Shown: positions 5,697 to 11,892 of the stretch, piece after piece
How positions within the stretch are numbered: position 1 is the stretch's first letter
Layout of the letters: every line of letters begins with the position of its first letter
IMG/VR virus record: IMGVR_UViG_3300047457_000805
Span: 1 to 23,741 of that record
Direction: 5' to 3' (one strand)
Length of the DNA stretch: 23,741 nucleotides
Source: a virus
The notes under the pieces: model-generated
Database searches by the model: none
The model's input: only the letters and a program-made list of their open reading frames with translations
What the model was told of the DNA's origin: nothing
Program-made: the position numbers and the translations under genes

Positions 5697-6385
5697 GCGT
5701 TCTCCTGATTTAGCTTGGTTCTTTCAGTCGTAGCCCCGTTACGATATTCATCACCCCCAAACGCGTAAATTGGAAACTTGGACAAATCCGGGTAGCTCAT
5801 CTCAATATCCTCCATCACTTTTGGCGAGCCATCACGATCCCAAAACTGATTCATGAGCAACAGACCACGCGCTGCCACGTCCGGCATCATGTAAAAGTTC
5901 CATCCAATCATGTCGAAATAATCGTCGTGATAGGAACACTCTCGGCGCCCGCTGAAACGCGCCCGCTTGAACCACAGCATGGCGGCATAGTCATCGGTAA
6001 GAATCGCACCGCCCTTGCCTAGCTTTAAGTGCTTATAAGGCCCGGTAAACGACACGCACATGTGCGAGCCTTTGATGTACATGTTGGAGGTAAACGAAAG
6101 CGCAGCATCCCACACACGCGTGGGTGCTAATTGATACGCGCCCTTAATCGCCCTGCCTTCAACCGGATAAAAGTCGACCTTCGCACCGGCATGAATCACT
6201 TCGCAAGGCACGCCTGGGTAAGTTCTAGCTGGCAACCTGATCGTCGTTCCCGCCACGCGTTCATAGGTAAGCGCCAGAAACAAAGCGTTGCAGCAGTTAT
6301 CGACCGCCACACAGTATGGTGCGCCTGTGTACTCAGCAACCTTTTCTTCAAACGCTTCCGTGATTTTGTAAACGCCATCTGCCAT
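5693..6385 (-). CDS. DegT/DnrJ/EryC1-type sugar aminotransferase, short form
   Basis: This protein belongs to the PLP-dependent family that aminates nucleotide-linked keto-sugars. It keeps the family start (FEEKVAEYTGAPYCVAVDN), the Asp that holds the PLP ring (WDAALSF, D93) and the likely Schiff-base lysine in SFTGPYKHLKLGKGGAIL (K118), with one residue more than usual between SF and K. At 230 aa it lacks much of the C-terminal domain of the usual 360-400 aa enzymes, so it may be a minimal form, or impaired. The frame is intact with AAGGGG upstream of the ATG, so it is not obviously decayed. A terminator stem lies only about 20 bases upstream of the start. It is coupled to the acyltransferase by ATGA. 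Substrate unknown. Confidence 0.8.
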   Translation of the reverse strand: MADGVYKITEAFEEKVAEYTGAPYCVAVDNCCNALFLALTYERVAGTTIRLPARTYPGVPCEVIHAGAKVDFYPVEGRAIKGAYQLAPTRVWDAALSFTSNMYIKGSHMCVSFTGPYKHLKLGKGGAILTDDYAAMLWFKRARFSGRRECSYHDDYFDMIGWNFYMMPDVAARGLLLMNQFWDRDGSPKVMEDIEMSYPDLSKFPIYAFGGDEYRNGATTERTKLNQENA

Positions 6386-6403
6386 ATCATCCCCTTAAGA
6401 GTC

Positions 6404-6430
6404 AAAAAATCCCGGCCTAAAAAGACCGGG
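6404..6430 (-). terminator. Rho-independent terminator
   Basis: Read on the minus strand, CCCGGTC (6430-6424) pairs with GGCCGGG (6417-6411), including one G-T pair, around TTTTTA; ATTTTTTG follows. It closes the block 11752-6451 but lies so close to the next start codon (6385) that the sugar and primase genes would need read-through or a promoter further upstream. Confidence 0.85.
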
Positions 6431-6450
6431 TTTTGTAAGTCAGTGACTTC

Positions 6451-6987
6451 TTAAAACTCTTCACCCTTCAATGGCGCAGGGGCCACCGGTTCCGGCGCAG
6501 CAACGGGCGCACTGCCTGGATCATCCGTGGGCCTTGGCGCCCAACCCGTGATATTCCACTTAGGCTTGCGCGTGTTGCCTTTGCCAACTTTCATGGCCTC
6601 GGCGCCTTGGTATTCAATGATCGGCAGCTTGCCAGCGTTCGCGTTGCGATCCTTGGCGGCTGCCGTGTAAAGCGCCTCCAAACCCATGTTCGGTCCTGCG
6701 CCATTGCTTGACCACTCAACCCATCCCATCTCGCGGCTGAAGAAACGAACAACGAATCCGCGCTTATGCGCATCGCTTGGCTTTGGGCCTTGCCTACCTA
6801 ACTCTTGATCCGGTTGCCAATCGCGCACACCGGCTTCAAGCAACAACCAACCCGTTTGCACGTTATCAATGTCAAACAACATTTTTTTTAGTTGGATTTC
6901 CTGACCCGTCTTATCGCTCCACATATTCATGGATGGCGAGAAACGAATGTAGGGAAGTCCTGATCCACCACCTGTAAGTCCTAGCAT
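6451..6987 (-). CDS. Putative ssDNA-binding protein
   Basis: This 178-aa protein begins MLGLTGGGSGLPYIRFSPSM. I recognise this start from a conserved phage family usually encoded beside DUF2800 nucleases, as here. The core (about 10-140) looks all-beta and rich in aromatics (GWVEWSSNGAG, WNITGW). It ends in a Pro/Ala linker and an acidic tail with a final Phe (PLKGEEF), a hallmark of T7 gp2.5-like and SSB proteins, where the tail recruits partners. A single-strand-binding role in replication or recombination is therefore inferred; no OB-fold proof is possible by eye. The start has AGGA upstream, and the gene follows the nuclease after 16 bases. Confidence 0.6.
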   Translation of the reverse strand: MLGLTGGGSGLPYIRFSPSMNMWSDKTGQEIQLKKMLFDIDNVQTGWLLLEAGVRDWQPDQELGRQGPKPSDAHKRGFVVRFFSREMGWVEWSSNGAGPNMGLEALYTAAAKDRNANAGKLPIIEYQGAEAMKVGKGNTRKPKWNITGWAPRPTDDPGSAPVAAPEPVAPAPLKGEEF

Positions 6988-7003
6988 GTCAAAGTTTCCT
7001 ATT

Positions 7004-8074
7004 TCAAAGTGAGGTCAAGTTTGGCGCGGGTTTGCGCCCAAGTGTAAGTCCACTTGATTCAGCGGTGACCTTATCCGCGAATGCTTGATATACATCTGGA
7101 AATTTTTTCTCTAGTTGCGCTGGCGTGATCGGTACGGTTTTTACGGCACCCTTATGCGCACTGAGTAATCCCGCCATCAGCTCATCGCTTTGCCATTTGC
7201 GCGTTGCGCGTTTCGGTATAAGCGTCCAATCCTGCAACTCACGCCCTGCTTGCAGCGCGTTTGTTACGCGCTCTTTGATGGCATCAATCGTGTGTAGCGC
7301 ATCGTCTGCCACATTCATCATCGCGTTCAACGCTTCATTAGTCGCTTCATCAATTTGCTTTGGCGTAACGCCAGCGAACGATTCAACACGCGCTATTTTT
7401 GCCGGGCACTTTGACCTGGCCTGGCACCAGCGGCAATGCTCACCTTCATTGGTTGGTGGGAATGGTGCCAGCGTATCGCGCAGCGCCGGCTCAAACACAT
7501 TGGCGGACCAATCAATAAGTTCGGCTTTGGTCATAAACGCCAAACTGATCTGCGGTTCTTGCGTTGGCTGAATAATCGCAAGCGTAATATTCTTCACGCT
7601 TGCCGGTGCCTTTTGCAATGCGCCTAACGCGTAAATCTTAAGTTGCGGACCTTCAACGTCCACCTTAATGCGACCTGTTTTAAGGTCTCCAACAACCAAG
7701 TCAACATCGTTAAAGCAAATAAGATCGGCAGTCCCATACACATCAGCACCAGCGTAATTAGGAATCCTAAGACGCTCCTCGATGAGGCAAGCACTTTCCA
7801 TGCGCATTTCCAGTTCGCCCGCAAAGTCCGTATAGACCTCGGCCCAAGACGCCATCTCTTCGCTAATCTCAACACCTTCAAATTCCTTTCCAACAAATGT
7901 ATGCGGCGCTGATCCTGTCAGCATCACTGTTTCCGCCAATGCGTGTACCGCTGTTCCAATCTTTGCGGCGTCTCCGGCTTCGCGTGGCGGCACACCTCGT
8001 GAGAGTTTGATTGATGCCGGGCACGCTATCCATCGCTCGGCGGCTGATGGTGACCACTCTGAGTGTACGTTCAT
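7004..8074 (-). CDS. DUF2800 RecB/Cas4-like PD-(D/E)XK nuclease
   Basis: This 356-aa protein shows the RecB-family nuclease core: H44 in GTAVHALAE, D117 in YGTADLI, and D130-x-K132 in VVGDLKTG. Cysteines at 18, 214, 217 and 223 (ACPAS, HCRWCQARSKCPA) match the Fe-S cluster arrangement of Cas4/AddB-type enzymes. Such phage proteins probably act as exonucleases in recombination or genome processing. The ATG has AAGGA upstream and overlaps the HNH gene stop as ATGA. The next gene downstream is the putative ssDNA-binding protein, consistent with an exonuclease plus binding-protein pair. Family assignment is firm, exact biochemical role inferred. Confidence 0.88.
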   Translation of the reverse strand: MNVHSEWSPSAAERWIACPASIKLSRGVPPREAGDAAKIGTAVHALAETVMLTGSAPHTFVGKEFEGVEISEEMASWAEVYTDFAGELEMRMESACLIEERLRIPNYAGADVYGTADLICFNDVDLVVGDLKTGRIKVDVEGPQLKIYALGALQKAPASVKNITLAIIQPTQEPQISLAFMTKAELIDWSANVFEPALRDTLAPFPPTNEGEHCRWCQARSKCPAKIARVESFAGVTPKQIDEATNEALNAMMNVADDALHTIDAIKERVTNALQAGRELQDWTLIPKRATRKWQSDELMAGLLSAHKGAVKTVPITPAQLEKKFPDVYQAFADKVTAESSGLTLGRKPAPNLTSL

Positions 8075-8457
8075 GTCTTGTTCCTTTTCTGTTTAAGTTT
8101 TAATTTTTTGCGTGCTAACTTGCGCTCTTCGTAATGCAAGATGCGATGGCAGTTTGAGCACACGGCGATGCACTTCTTAATTTCTTCAAACGCTTTCGCG
8201 ATAGCACCATCTTTAACAAGTTGATTGACGCTGTACTTTGGCGGCGAACGATCAACATGGTGGAAGTCAATAACGGCTTCATGTTGAATGCCACATCGTT
8301 CGCATGAAAGCGTAGACTTAAACACTTGCCACTTTTTGCGCAACAAGCGTCTTGATGCGAGCACTGCCTTGATTGTTTTTTCGCGGTTGTTTTCGTAATG
8401 ACGCTTGGCGTAAATCTTTTGCTTGGTTGCTTTAACCTTCGGGTCTTTGTACGGCAA
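8071..8457 (-). CDS. HNH endonuclease, TTG start
   Basis: This is a 128-aa HNH nuclease. The N-terminus is very basic and helical (PYKDPKVKATKQKIYAKRHY). The catalytic part carries CERC, DFHHVD and C-x-AVCSNCHRILHYEE: the paired Cys that bind a structural zinc and the His, Asn and His of the beta-beta-alpha metal fold. I choose the TTG at 8457 because GGAGG lies eight bases upstream and because homologues start with PYKDP. A longer frame to 8532 would run through the GNAT gene. The start lies 26 bases inside the end of the acetyltransferase gene. It could be a free-standing homing endonuclease or a packaging/recombination helper; nothing near it looks interrupted. Confidence 0.85.
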   Translation of the reverse strand: MPYKDPKVKATKQKIYAKRHYENNREKTIKAVLASRRLLRKKWQVFKSTLSCERCGIQHEAVIDFHHVDRSPPKYSVNQLVKDGAIAKAFEEIKKCIAVCSNCHRILHYEERKLARKKLKLKQKRNKT

Positions 8458-8875
8458 GCGTTTTCCTCCAGTACAACGTGTTTGGCAACCCCCAAGGGTG
8501 TTCCGGATCGAACATTCTGAACCCCGTGGCAATCAACGCATTGGCTGATGCCACATTGTCTGTTGTATCGGTAATAGCCTCCGTCAACCCTAAGTCCTTG
8601 GCGAACTTTAAGCGCTCTCGGATCAACTTCTTTTGCAGCCCCCGGCCACGAAACGCTTCCAGCGTACCGGCCCTGGCTAAGTAAACGGCCTGCGGCGTTT
8701 TGCTGGATTGCAGCATCGCTGCGAATCCGGCTAACCGTCCGTCGCAATAAGCCACCCACCACCAACCGTTTTTTGGACTCAATACCGTGTCCAGCGGCAA
8801 GCATTCTTTTTGCATGAACCGAATGGCTTGCTCCGTCGAGTGCGACATGTTGTTGACGTGGCGGATTTTGAACAT
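8432..8875 (-). CDS. GNAT-family N-acetyltransferase
   Basis: This 147-aa protein has the GNAT fold: a beta strand with WWWVAYCDGRLAGFAAML, then the acetyl-CoA pyrophosphate loop RGRGLQKKLI (about 78-87), and a C-terminal NVASANALIATGFRMF strand typical of the family. It would move an acetyl group from acetyl-CoA to an amine; the target (protein, sugar or small molecule) is not evident. The ATG at 8875 follows GGAGG at 13 bases, slightly long. A TTG four codons earlier is too close to it. A 266-codon open frame on the same strand overlaps this gene and the next but shows no family features. Its place between the glycosyltransferases and the nucleases leaves its partner open. Confidence 0.82.
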   Translation of the reverse strand: MFKIRHVNNMSHSTEQAIRFMQKECLPLDTVLSPKNGWWWVAYCDGRLAGFAAMLQSSKTPQAVYLARAGTLEAFRGRGLQKKLIRERLKFAKDLGLTEAITDTTDNVASANALIATGFRMFDPEHPWGLPNTLYWRKTLAVQRPEG

Positions 8876-8911
8876 TGAACATTCCAAAGCCTCCGCATTG
8901 TGCTATAAAAA

Positions 8912-9166
8912 TCATGTCAAATCAACGTCAAGGGTCCATGACCGAGGCCATAGATAGCAAGTTTTGTCCATCTTCAATTGCGCGTGCCGTTCACGCAGCC
9001 AAGTTGTCGTGCGCTCAATGCCACCAGGCGCTACCCAGTAATGCCGCTTGCTGTAATGCGGTACATAGGGCAGGCCTTGCAGCTCAAACATAGGCACCAG
9101 TTCGCGGTCTGCCAATTTGTTCGTATCAATCATTCCATTTATCCAGATAACGTTTTGCACTTTCAT
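8912..9166 (-). CDS. Hypothetical protein (84 aa)
   Basis: This small protein begins MKVQNVIWINGMIDTNKLAD and is rich in Tyr and Trp (LPYVPHYSKRHYWVAPGG). No family is recognised. The ATG at 9166 has GAGG close upstream and lies 41 bases inside the end of the preceding glycosyltransferase gene, so it is probably co-translated. The position suggests it accompanies the glycosyltransferases, but this is only inference. Confidence 0.6.
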   Translation of the reverse strand: MKVQNVIWINGMIDTNKLADRELVPMFELQGLPYVPHYSKRHYWVAPGGIERTTTWLRERHAQLKMDKTCYLWPRSWTLDVDLT

Positions 9167-9806
9167 TCCAAGCCTCACCCATCACGCCTTGCGAGTGATG
9201 GATCACGGAAATCGATGACACATAGATTGACAGTTCCTTAGCTGTAAATTGGCGGCAAATGTCCATGTCGTAATGATGGAAGGTGAATTGCTCATCAAAT
9301 CTTATATCGTTGTCATGGAAGGTTTTTGAGTAAGCCGCCATGAACAAACCATCAATCAATTTCACTTCACGATTTGGCGATGCAAACACATCCCAACTCG
9401 TTAGATATTCACCGTTGCCACGCGCTACGCAACCGGCCCATGATTGGCGATCTGACAACGTACCTTCAGTGTCCGTAATGGCCCATGATGTTTGGCCTGG
9501 TGATGGTTGACAGTTGCCCGCTAAACCAACCAAGTGATGGTCATCGAGTGACGCGCCTAAGCGCATGTACCAATACCAATCAACAATCTCAACATCGTCA
9601 TGCACAAATACAAGCAACGCCGGATCGTTCTTGGCGGCTTCAATGGCTTCGTTATAACGTTGGCAAAGTCCAGCAGTATTGTTTGTGAACAACTGCGCTT
9701 CGATAAACGAAAGATGCGAAAAGCGCTGAATCGTTACGCCTAACGGCGTTCCTGCGAAGTCCTTCCTATTGTGGCGAGTACACGCCACGATTCTTATCGG
9801 AATCAT
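9126..9806 (-). CDS. Glycosyltransferase, GT-A/GT2-like (second of two)
   Basis: This 226-aa protein has GT-A features: an N-terminal strand IRIVACTRHN, a helix YNEAIEAAKN, then a strand ending in FVHDDVEI (D70, D71, the DxD-like metal site), and a later region with MDICRQF and VIHHSQG resembling the acceptor side of GT2 enzymes. It would transfer a sugar from a nucleotide donor; donor and acceptor are unknown. It resembles the preceding gene product (YNxAIE, the DD motif, HH near the end), so the two may be old paralogues. I choose the ATG at 9806, which overlaps the preceding stop as ATGA and has GGGGG upstream; an ATG at 9818 is possible. Confidence 0.75.
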   Translation of the reverse strand: MIPIRIVACTRHNRKDFAGTPLGVTIQRFSHLSFIEAQLFTNNTAGLCQRYNEAIEAAKNDPALLVFVHDDVEIVDWYWYMRLGASLDDHHLVGLAGNCQPSPGQTSWAITDTEGTLSDRQSWAGCVARGNGEYLTSWDVFASPNREVKLIDGLFMAAYSKTFHDNDIRFDEQFTFHHYDMDICRQFTAKELSIYVSSISVIHHSQGVMGEAWNESAKRYLDKWND

Positions 9807-10459
9807 TCGAGCCCCCATTTTTCAACGTAATTTGGCCTGTTCTCTTTAAGCCATGGCATTGATTGTTCAAGATTTGATTGCATGTCAACACCAATCGTCA
9901 TCGAACCAACGTGGTGTATGTAGCTTCGGCTAATCCAATGCTTAAAGCCAATCTCTGCAAGATCGGCGCACATCACATCATCGCTAAACCAATTTAGTGG
10001 TGGAAATTGAACTTGCTCAAACGCGCCACGCGGCAACCATGCAAACAAAGGCGATACAACAGCAACTTTCCTGACCGCTCCTTCGCTCTTCCATCGCATA
10101 CCAACAAACTGATCACGATCGCCTATCGGAACGCGAATGTTTTGGTTTGGCCTTACATAGTCGGAACGCGCTGCAACAAGACCCAATTTGTGACCGCAAA
10201 GTTTTCCAAGCGCCTGAACATCTTCCATCAGCAATCGATACGAATAAGGCGTAAGCACAATGTCATCATTGGCGATGATTACACCTTCGTCATCCTTGGA
10301 CATAAAGCGCTCAATCGCTCGGTTGTAGTCATCACCAAACGTTGGCCCTTTCCCGTTCTCGACGCAAAGGTCAACTTCTGGCGCATAAGCGTCAACGCTT
10401 GCCGCCAAAACGTGTAACGATCCCTTGTCAGGCTTGATCGTTGACACAATCATTTTCAT
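9803..10459 (-). CDS. Glycosyltransferase, GT-A-like (first of two)
   Basis: This 218-aa protein begins MKMIVSTIKPDKGSLHVLAA. It contains DYNRAIERFM followed by the strand GVIIANDDIVLTP, whose Asn-Asp-Asp is placed as the DxD metal motif. The second half holds NWFSDDVMCADL and SYIHHVGSMT. This fits a small GT2-like transferase acting on a nucleotide sugar in the host cytoplasm. The start at 10459 overlaps the previous stop as ATGA; the ATG at 10465 has better spacing from AAGGA and is equally possible. Together with its paralogue and the amino-sugar genes at 5040-6385 it suggests glycan synthesis or transfer by the phage (inference). Confidence 0.7.
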   Translation of the reverse strand: MKMIVSTIKPDKGSLHVLAASVDAYAPEVDLCVENGKGPTFGDDYNRAIERFMSKDDEGVIIANDDIVLTPYSYRLLMEDVQALGKLCGHKLGLVAARSDYVRPNQNIRVPIGDRDQFVGMRWKSEGAVRKVAVVSPLFAWLPRGAFEQVQFPPLNWFSDDVMCADLAEIGFKHWISRSYIHHVGSMTIGVDMQSNLEQSMPWLKENRPNYVEKWGLE

Positions 10460-10749
10460 GCCCATTCGCCAATCCTTTTTAGGCACTCAAGTGCGCGACG
10501 TCGAACAACTGAATCGTTAAAACGTCCATAACTTTCTAAACCTTTGAGCGTTTCAACACAGTCGGCCAAATTCTCAAGAGCGACGTTTAGTCGCTTTTCG
10601 AGTTCGCTTACTTCAGCGCTGGCTTTTGGTGTTCTACCTTTTTTTGATGCTATTGCCTCGAATCCAAACGTTTCGTCTGCCTGTTCTGAGCGGGCATTCT
10701 CTTCCCTGGTTACAGTTCCCGTTGCAACAATCGTCACTTTTTGTTCCAT
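10456..10749 (-). CDS. Hypothetical protein (97 aa), coiled-coil tendency
   Basis: The protein starts MEQKVTIVATGTVTREENAR and has a leucine-rich helical stretch at about 45-72 (VSELEKRLNVALENLADCVE) that could form a coiled coil, followed by a basic end (VVRRRALECLKRIG). No known domain is seen. The ATG at 10749 has AAGGG six bases upstream, better than the open-frame extension to 10815. Its stop overlaps the first glycosyltransferase start. Confidence 0.6.
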   Translation of the reverse strand: MEQKVTIVATGTVTREENARSEQADETFGFEAIASKKGRTPKASAEVSELEKRLNVALENLADCVETLKGLESYGRFNDSVVRRRALECLKRIGEWA

Positions 10750-10824
10750 TGCGATCCCTTTCAGGTTGGCGAGACAATGCCCGCCATAAAGCGTTGAGTG
10801 AAAAGTTTTTAACAAAAGGCATCT

Positions 10825-11073
10825 TCATCGCTGCAACAGGTAACGTGCAATCTGTCCAAGCATTAAGACACCGCCAAAGTAAAGCGAACCAAGCAAAAGC
10901 AATTTGGCTTGCCTGTCGCGGATTGCATAAGCCGGTACGCGCTTAAACGTAAAGACAGACTGAATCCACAATTGATCATCCGCCAAATAGTTTGGCTTTG
11001 GCGGTTCATAGGAAGATCCAATCTTTGGCCGATCTACGACAACCACGGTTTCACCATTGACTTGCACTAGCAT
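10825..11073 (-). CDS. Small membrane-anchored protein (82 aa)
   Basis: The soluble N-terminal part (MLVQVNGETVVVVDRPKIGS) and a Pro-rich stretch lead to a C-terminal hydrophobic segment (LLLLGSLYFGGVLMLG, about 58-73) that is probably one transmembrane helix, with a short basic tail. No family is recognised. The ATG overlaps the preceding stop as TGATG and is served by AAAGGA. It lies in an early-type block, but nothing defines a function. Confidence 0.6.
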   Translation of the reverse strand: MLVQVNGETVVVVDRPKIGSSYEPPKPNYLADDQLWIQSVFTFKRVPAYAIRDRQAKLLLLGSLYFGGVLMLGQIARYLLQR

Positions 11074-11264
11074 CACATGATCCTTTGCAAGACGGTCATG
11101 GCTTGACCACGCACCTGATCAGTCACTTGACCGCCAAGACGTTCAACGTCGGTTAACTCGCCAATGAATTGCCTGGCGGTGCGTAACTTGCGATCTGAAT
11201 CGGCTGCGATTTGGCGGGTATACGCCAGCAACTCCTTCAGGTTCTCCACTTCCTGTGTACCCAT
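11073..11264 (-). CDS. Small helical protein (63 aa)
   Basis: MGTQEVENLKELLAYTRQIA and the following residues predict a mostly helical, charged protein without membrane segment or known motif. GGAG lies eight bases before the ATG, and the gene is packed between the resolvase and the membrane protein, which supports its reality. Function unknown. Confidence 0.6.
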   Translation of the reverse strand: MGTQEVENLKELLAYTRQIAADSDRKLRTARQFIGELTDVERLGGQVTDQVRGQAMTVLQRIM

Positions 11265-11275
11265 CGTTTTAACTC

Positions 11276-11752
11276 CTATTGCATCGAACCATATAAAGCA
11301 ATCAGCGCAGCGTCAGCACGTCCGTTATCCTTAACACGGCTAAACGCTGAACTCATTTCGGGAAACATTTGCATCGCCAGGGCGCGTGCGCCTTCTTTGC
11401 CGCCTGTTAGTCGCACAGCGCGTTGCCATGTCAGTGGCGGTACAAAGTGATAGCGAATCTTGAGACTTGCCAATACACCTTCCACGTTACCAAGCGAGCG
11501 TCCGAAGTTAAACATGGACGTTACACCTTGACCTGGCATGGCGGACACTTGCTCAATGAAGCATTCGCACTCATGGTCAATTAAGAATGCCGCTAACTCC
11601 GTATGGAGTTCGTGCGGCGCAACAAAGCGTTTCACTGACTTGCCAACCTTACGTTCAACCGTTGGCATGTCAAAGACGCTTACAAGTTTCTGACCTTGAA
11701 CGGCTGCGATAGCGCCGCTCAAACCTGGATCAATACCGAGAATGATTTTCAT
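11276..11752 (-). CDS. RuvC-like Holliday junction resolvase
   Basis: This 158-aa protein has the RNase H-like RuvC fold: LGIDPGLSGAIA with D8 on strand one, FIEQV with E67, and GRADAALIALYG with D147 as acidic metal ligands. It is close to the size of E. coli RuvC. Phage enzymes of this type cut branched DNA before packaging. It is the first gene after the late terminator, with 57 bases between terminator and start, so a promoter may lie there. I choose the ATG at 11752, where the conserved strand begins; its Shine-Dalgarno is poor. A TTG three codons earlier is possible. Confidence 0.88.
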   Translation of the reverse strand: MKIILGIDPGLSGAIAAVQGQKLVSVFDMPTVERKVGKSVKRFVAPHELHTELAAFLIDHECECFIEQVSAMPGQGVTSMFNFGRSLGNVEGVLASLKIRYHFVPPLTWQRAVRLTGGKEGARALAMQMFPEMSSAFSRVKDNGRADAALIALYGSMQ

Positions 11753-11809
11753 GGTTTGCAATCATGCACCATGTTTACGAAATGGCTGGCGCATTTCTGA
11801 CAAACGGCC

Positions 11810-11837
11810 AAAAAAAAGCCGCCAACGGTAGGCGGCT
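11810..11837 (-). terminator. Strong rho-independent terminator of the late block
   Basis: On the minus strand AGCCGCC (11837-11831) pairs perfectly with GGCGGCT (11823-11817) around a 7-base loop, followed by seven T. It lies 56 bases past the 729-aa virion gene and separates the late genes from the resolvase block. Confidence 0.92.
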
Positions 11838-11892
11838 AAGATCTCAGGGGGAGAATGACAACAGAAAAAGGAGACAGCGGATAGATTTTACG

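Noticed and set aside
8115-8915. 266-codon open frame on the minus strand over the GNAT and HNH genes, with GGAGG at good distance from an internal ATG
   Set aside because: Both overlapped frames carry clear catalytic motifs (RGRGLQ; CERC, DFHHVD, CSNCH) and this one has none; its translation is Arg/Gln-rich shadow sequence.
10634-10828. 64-codon minus frame starting with an ATGA overlap after the membrane protein gene
   Set aside because: It overlaps the better-supported 97-aa gene by more than 100 bases and its later part (CCNGNCNQGRECP) looks like out-of-frame sequence. The coupled start keeps it from being fully excluded.
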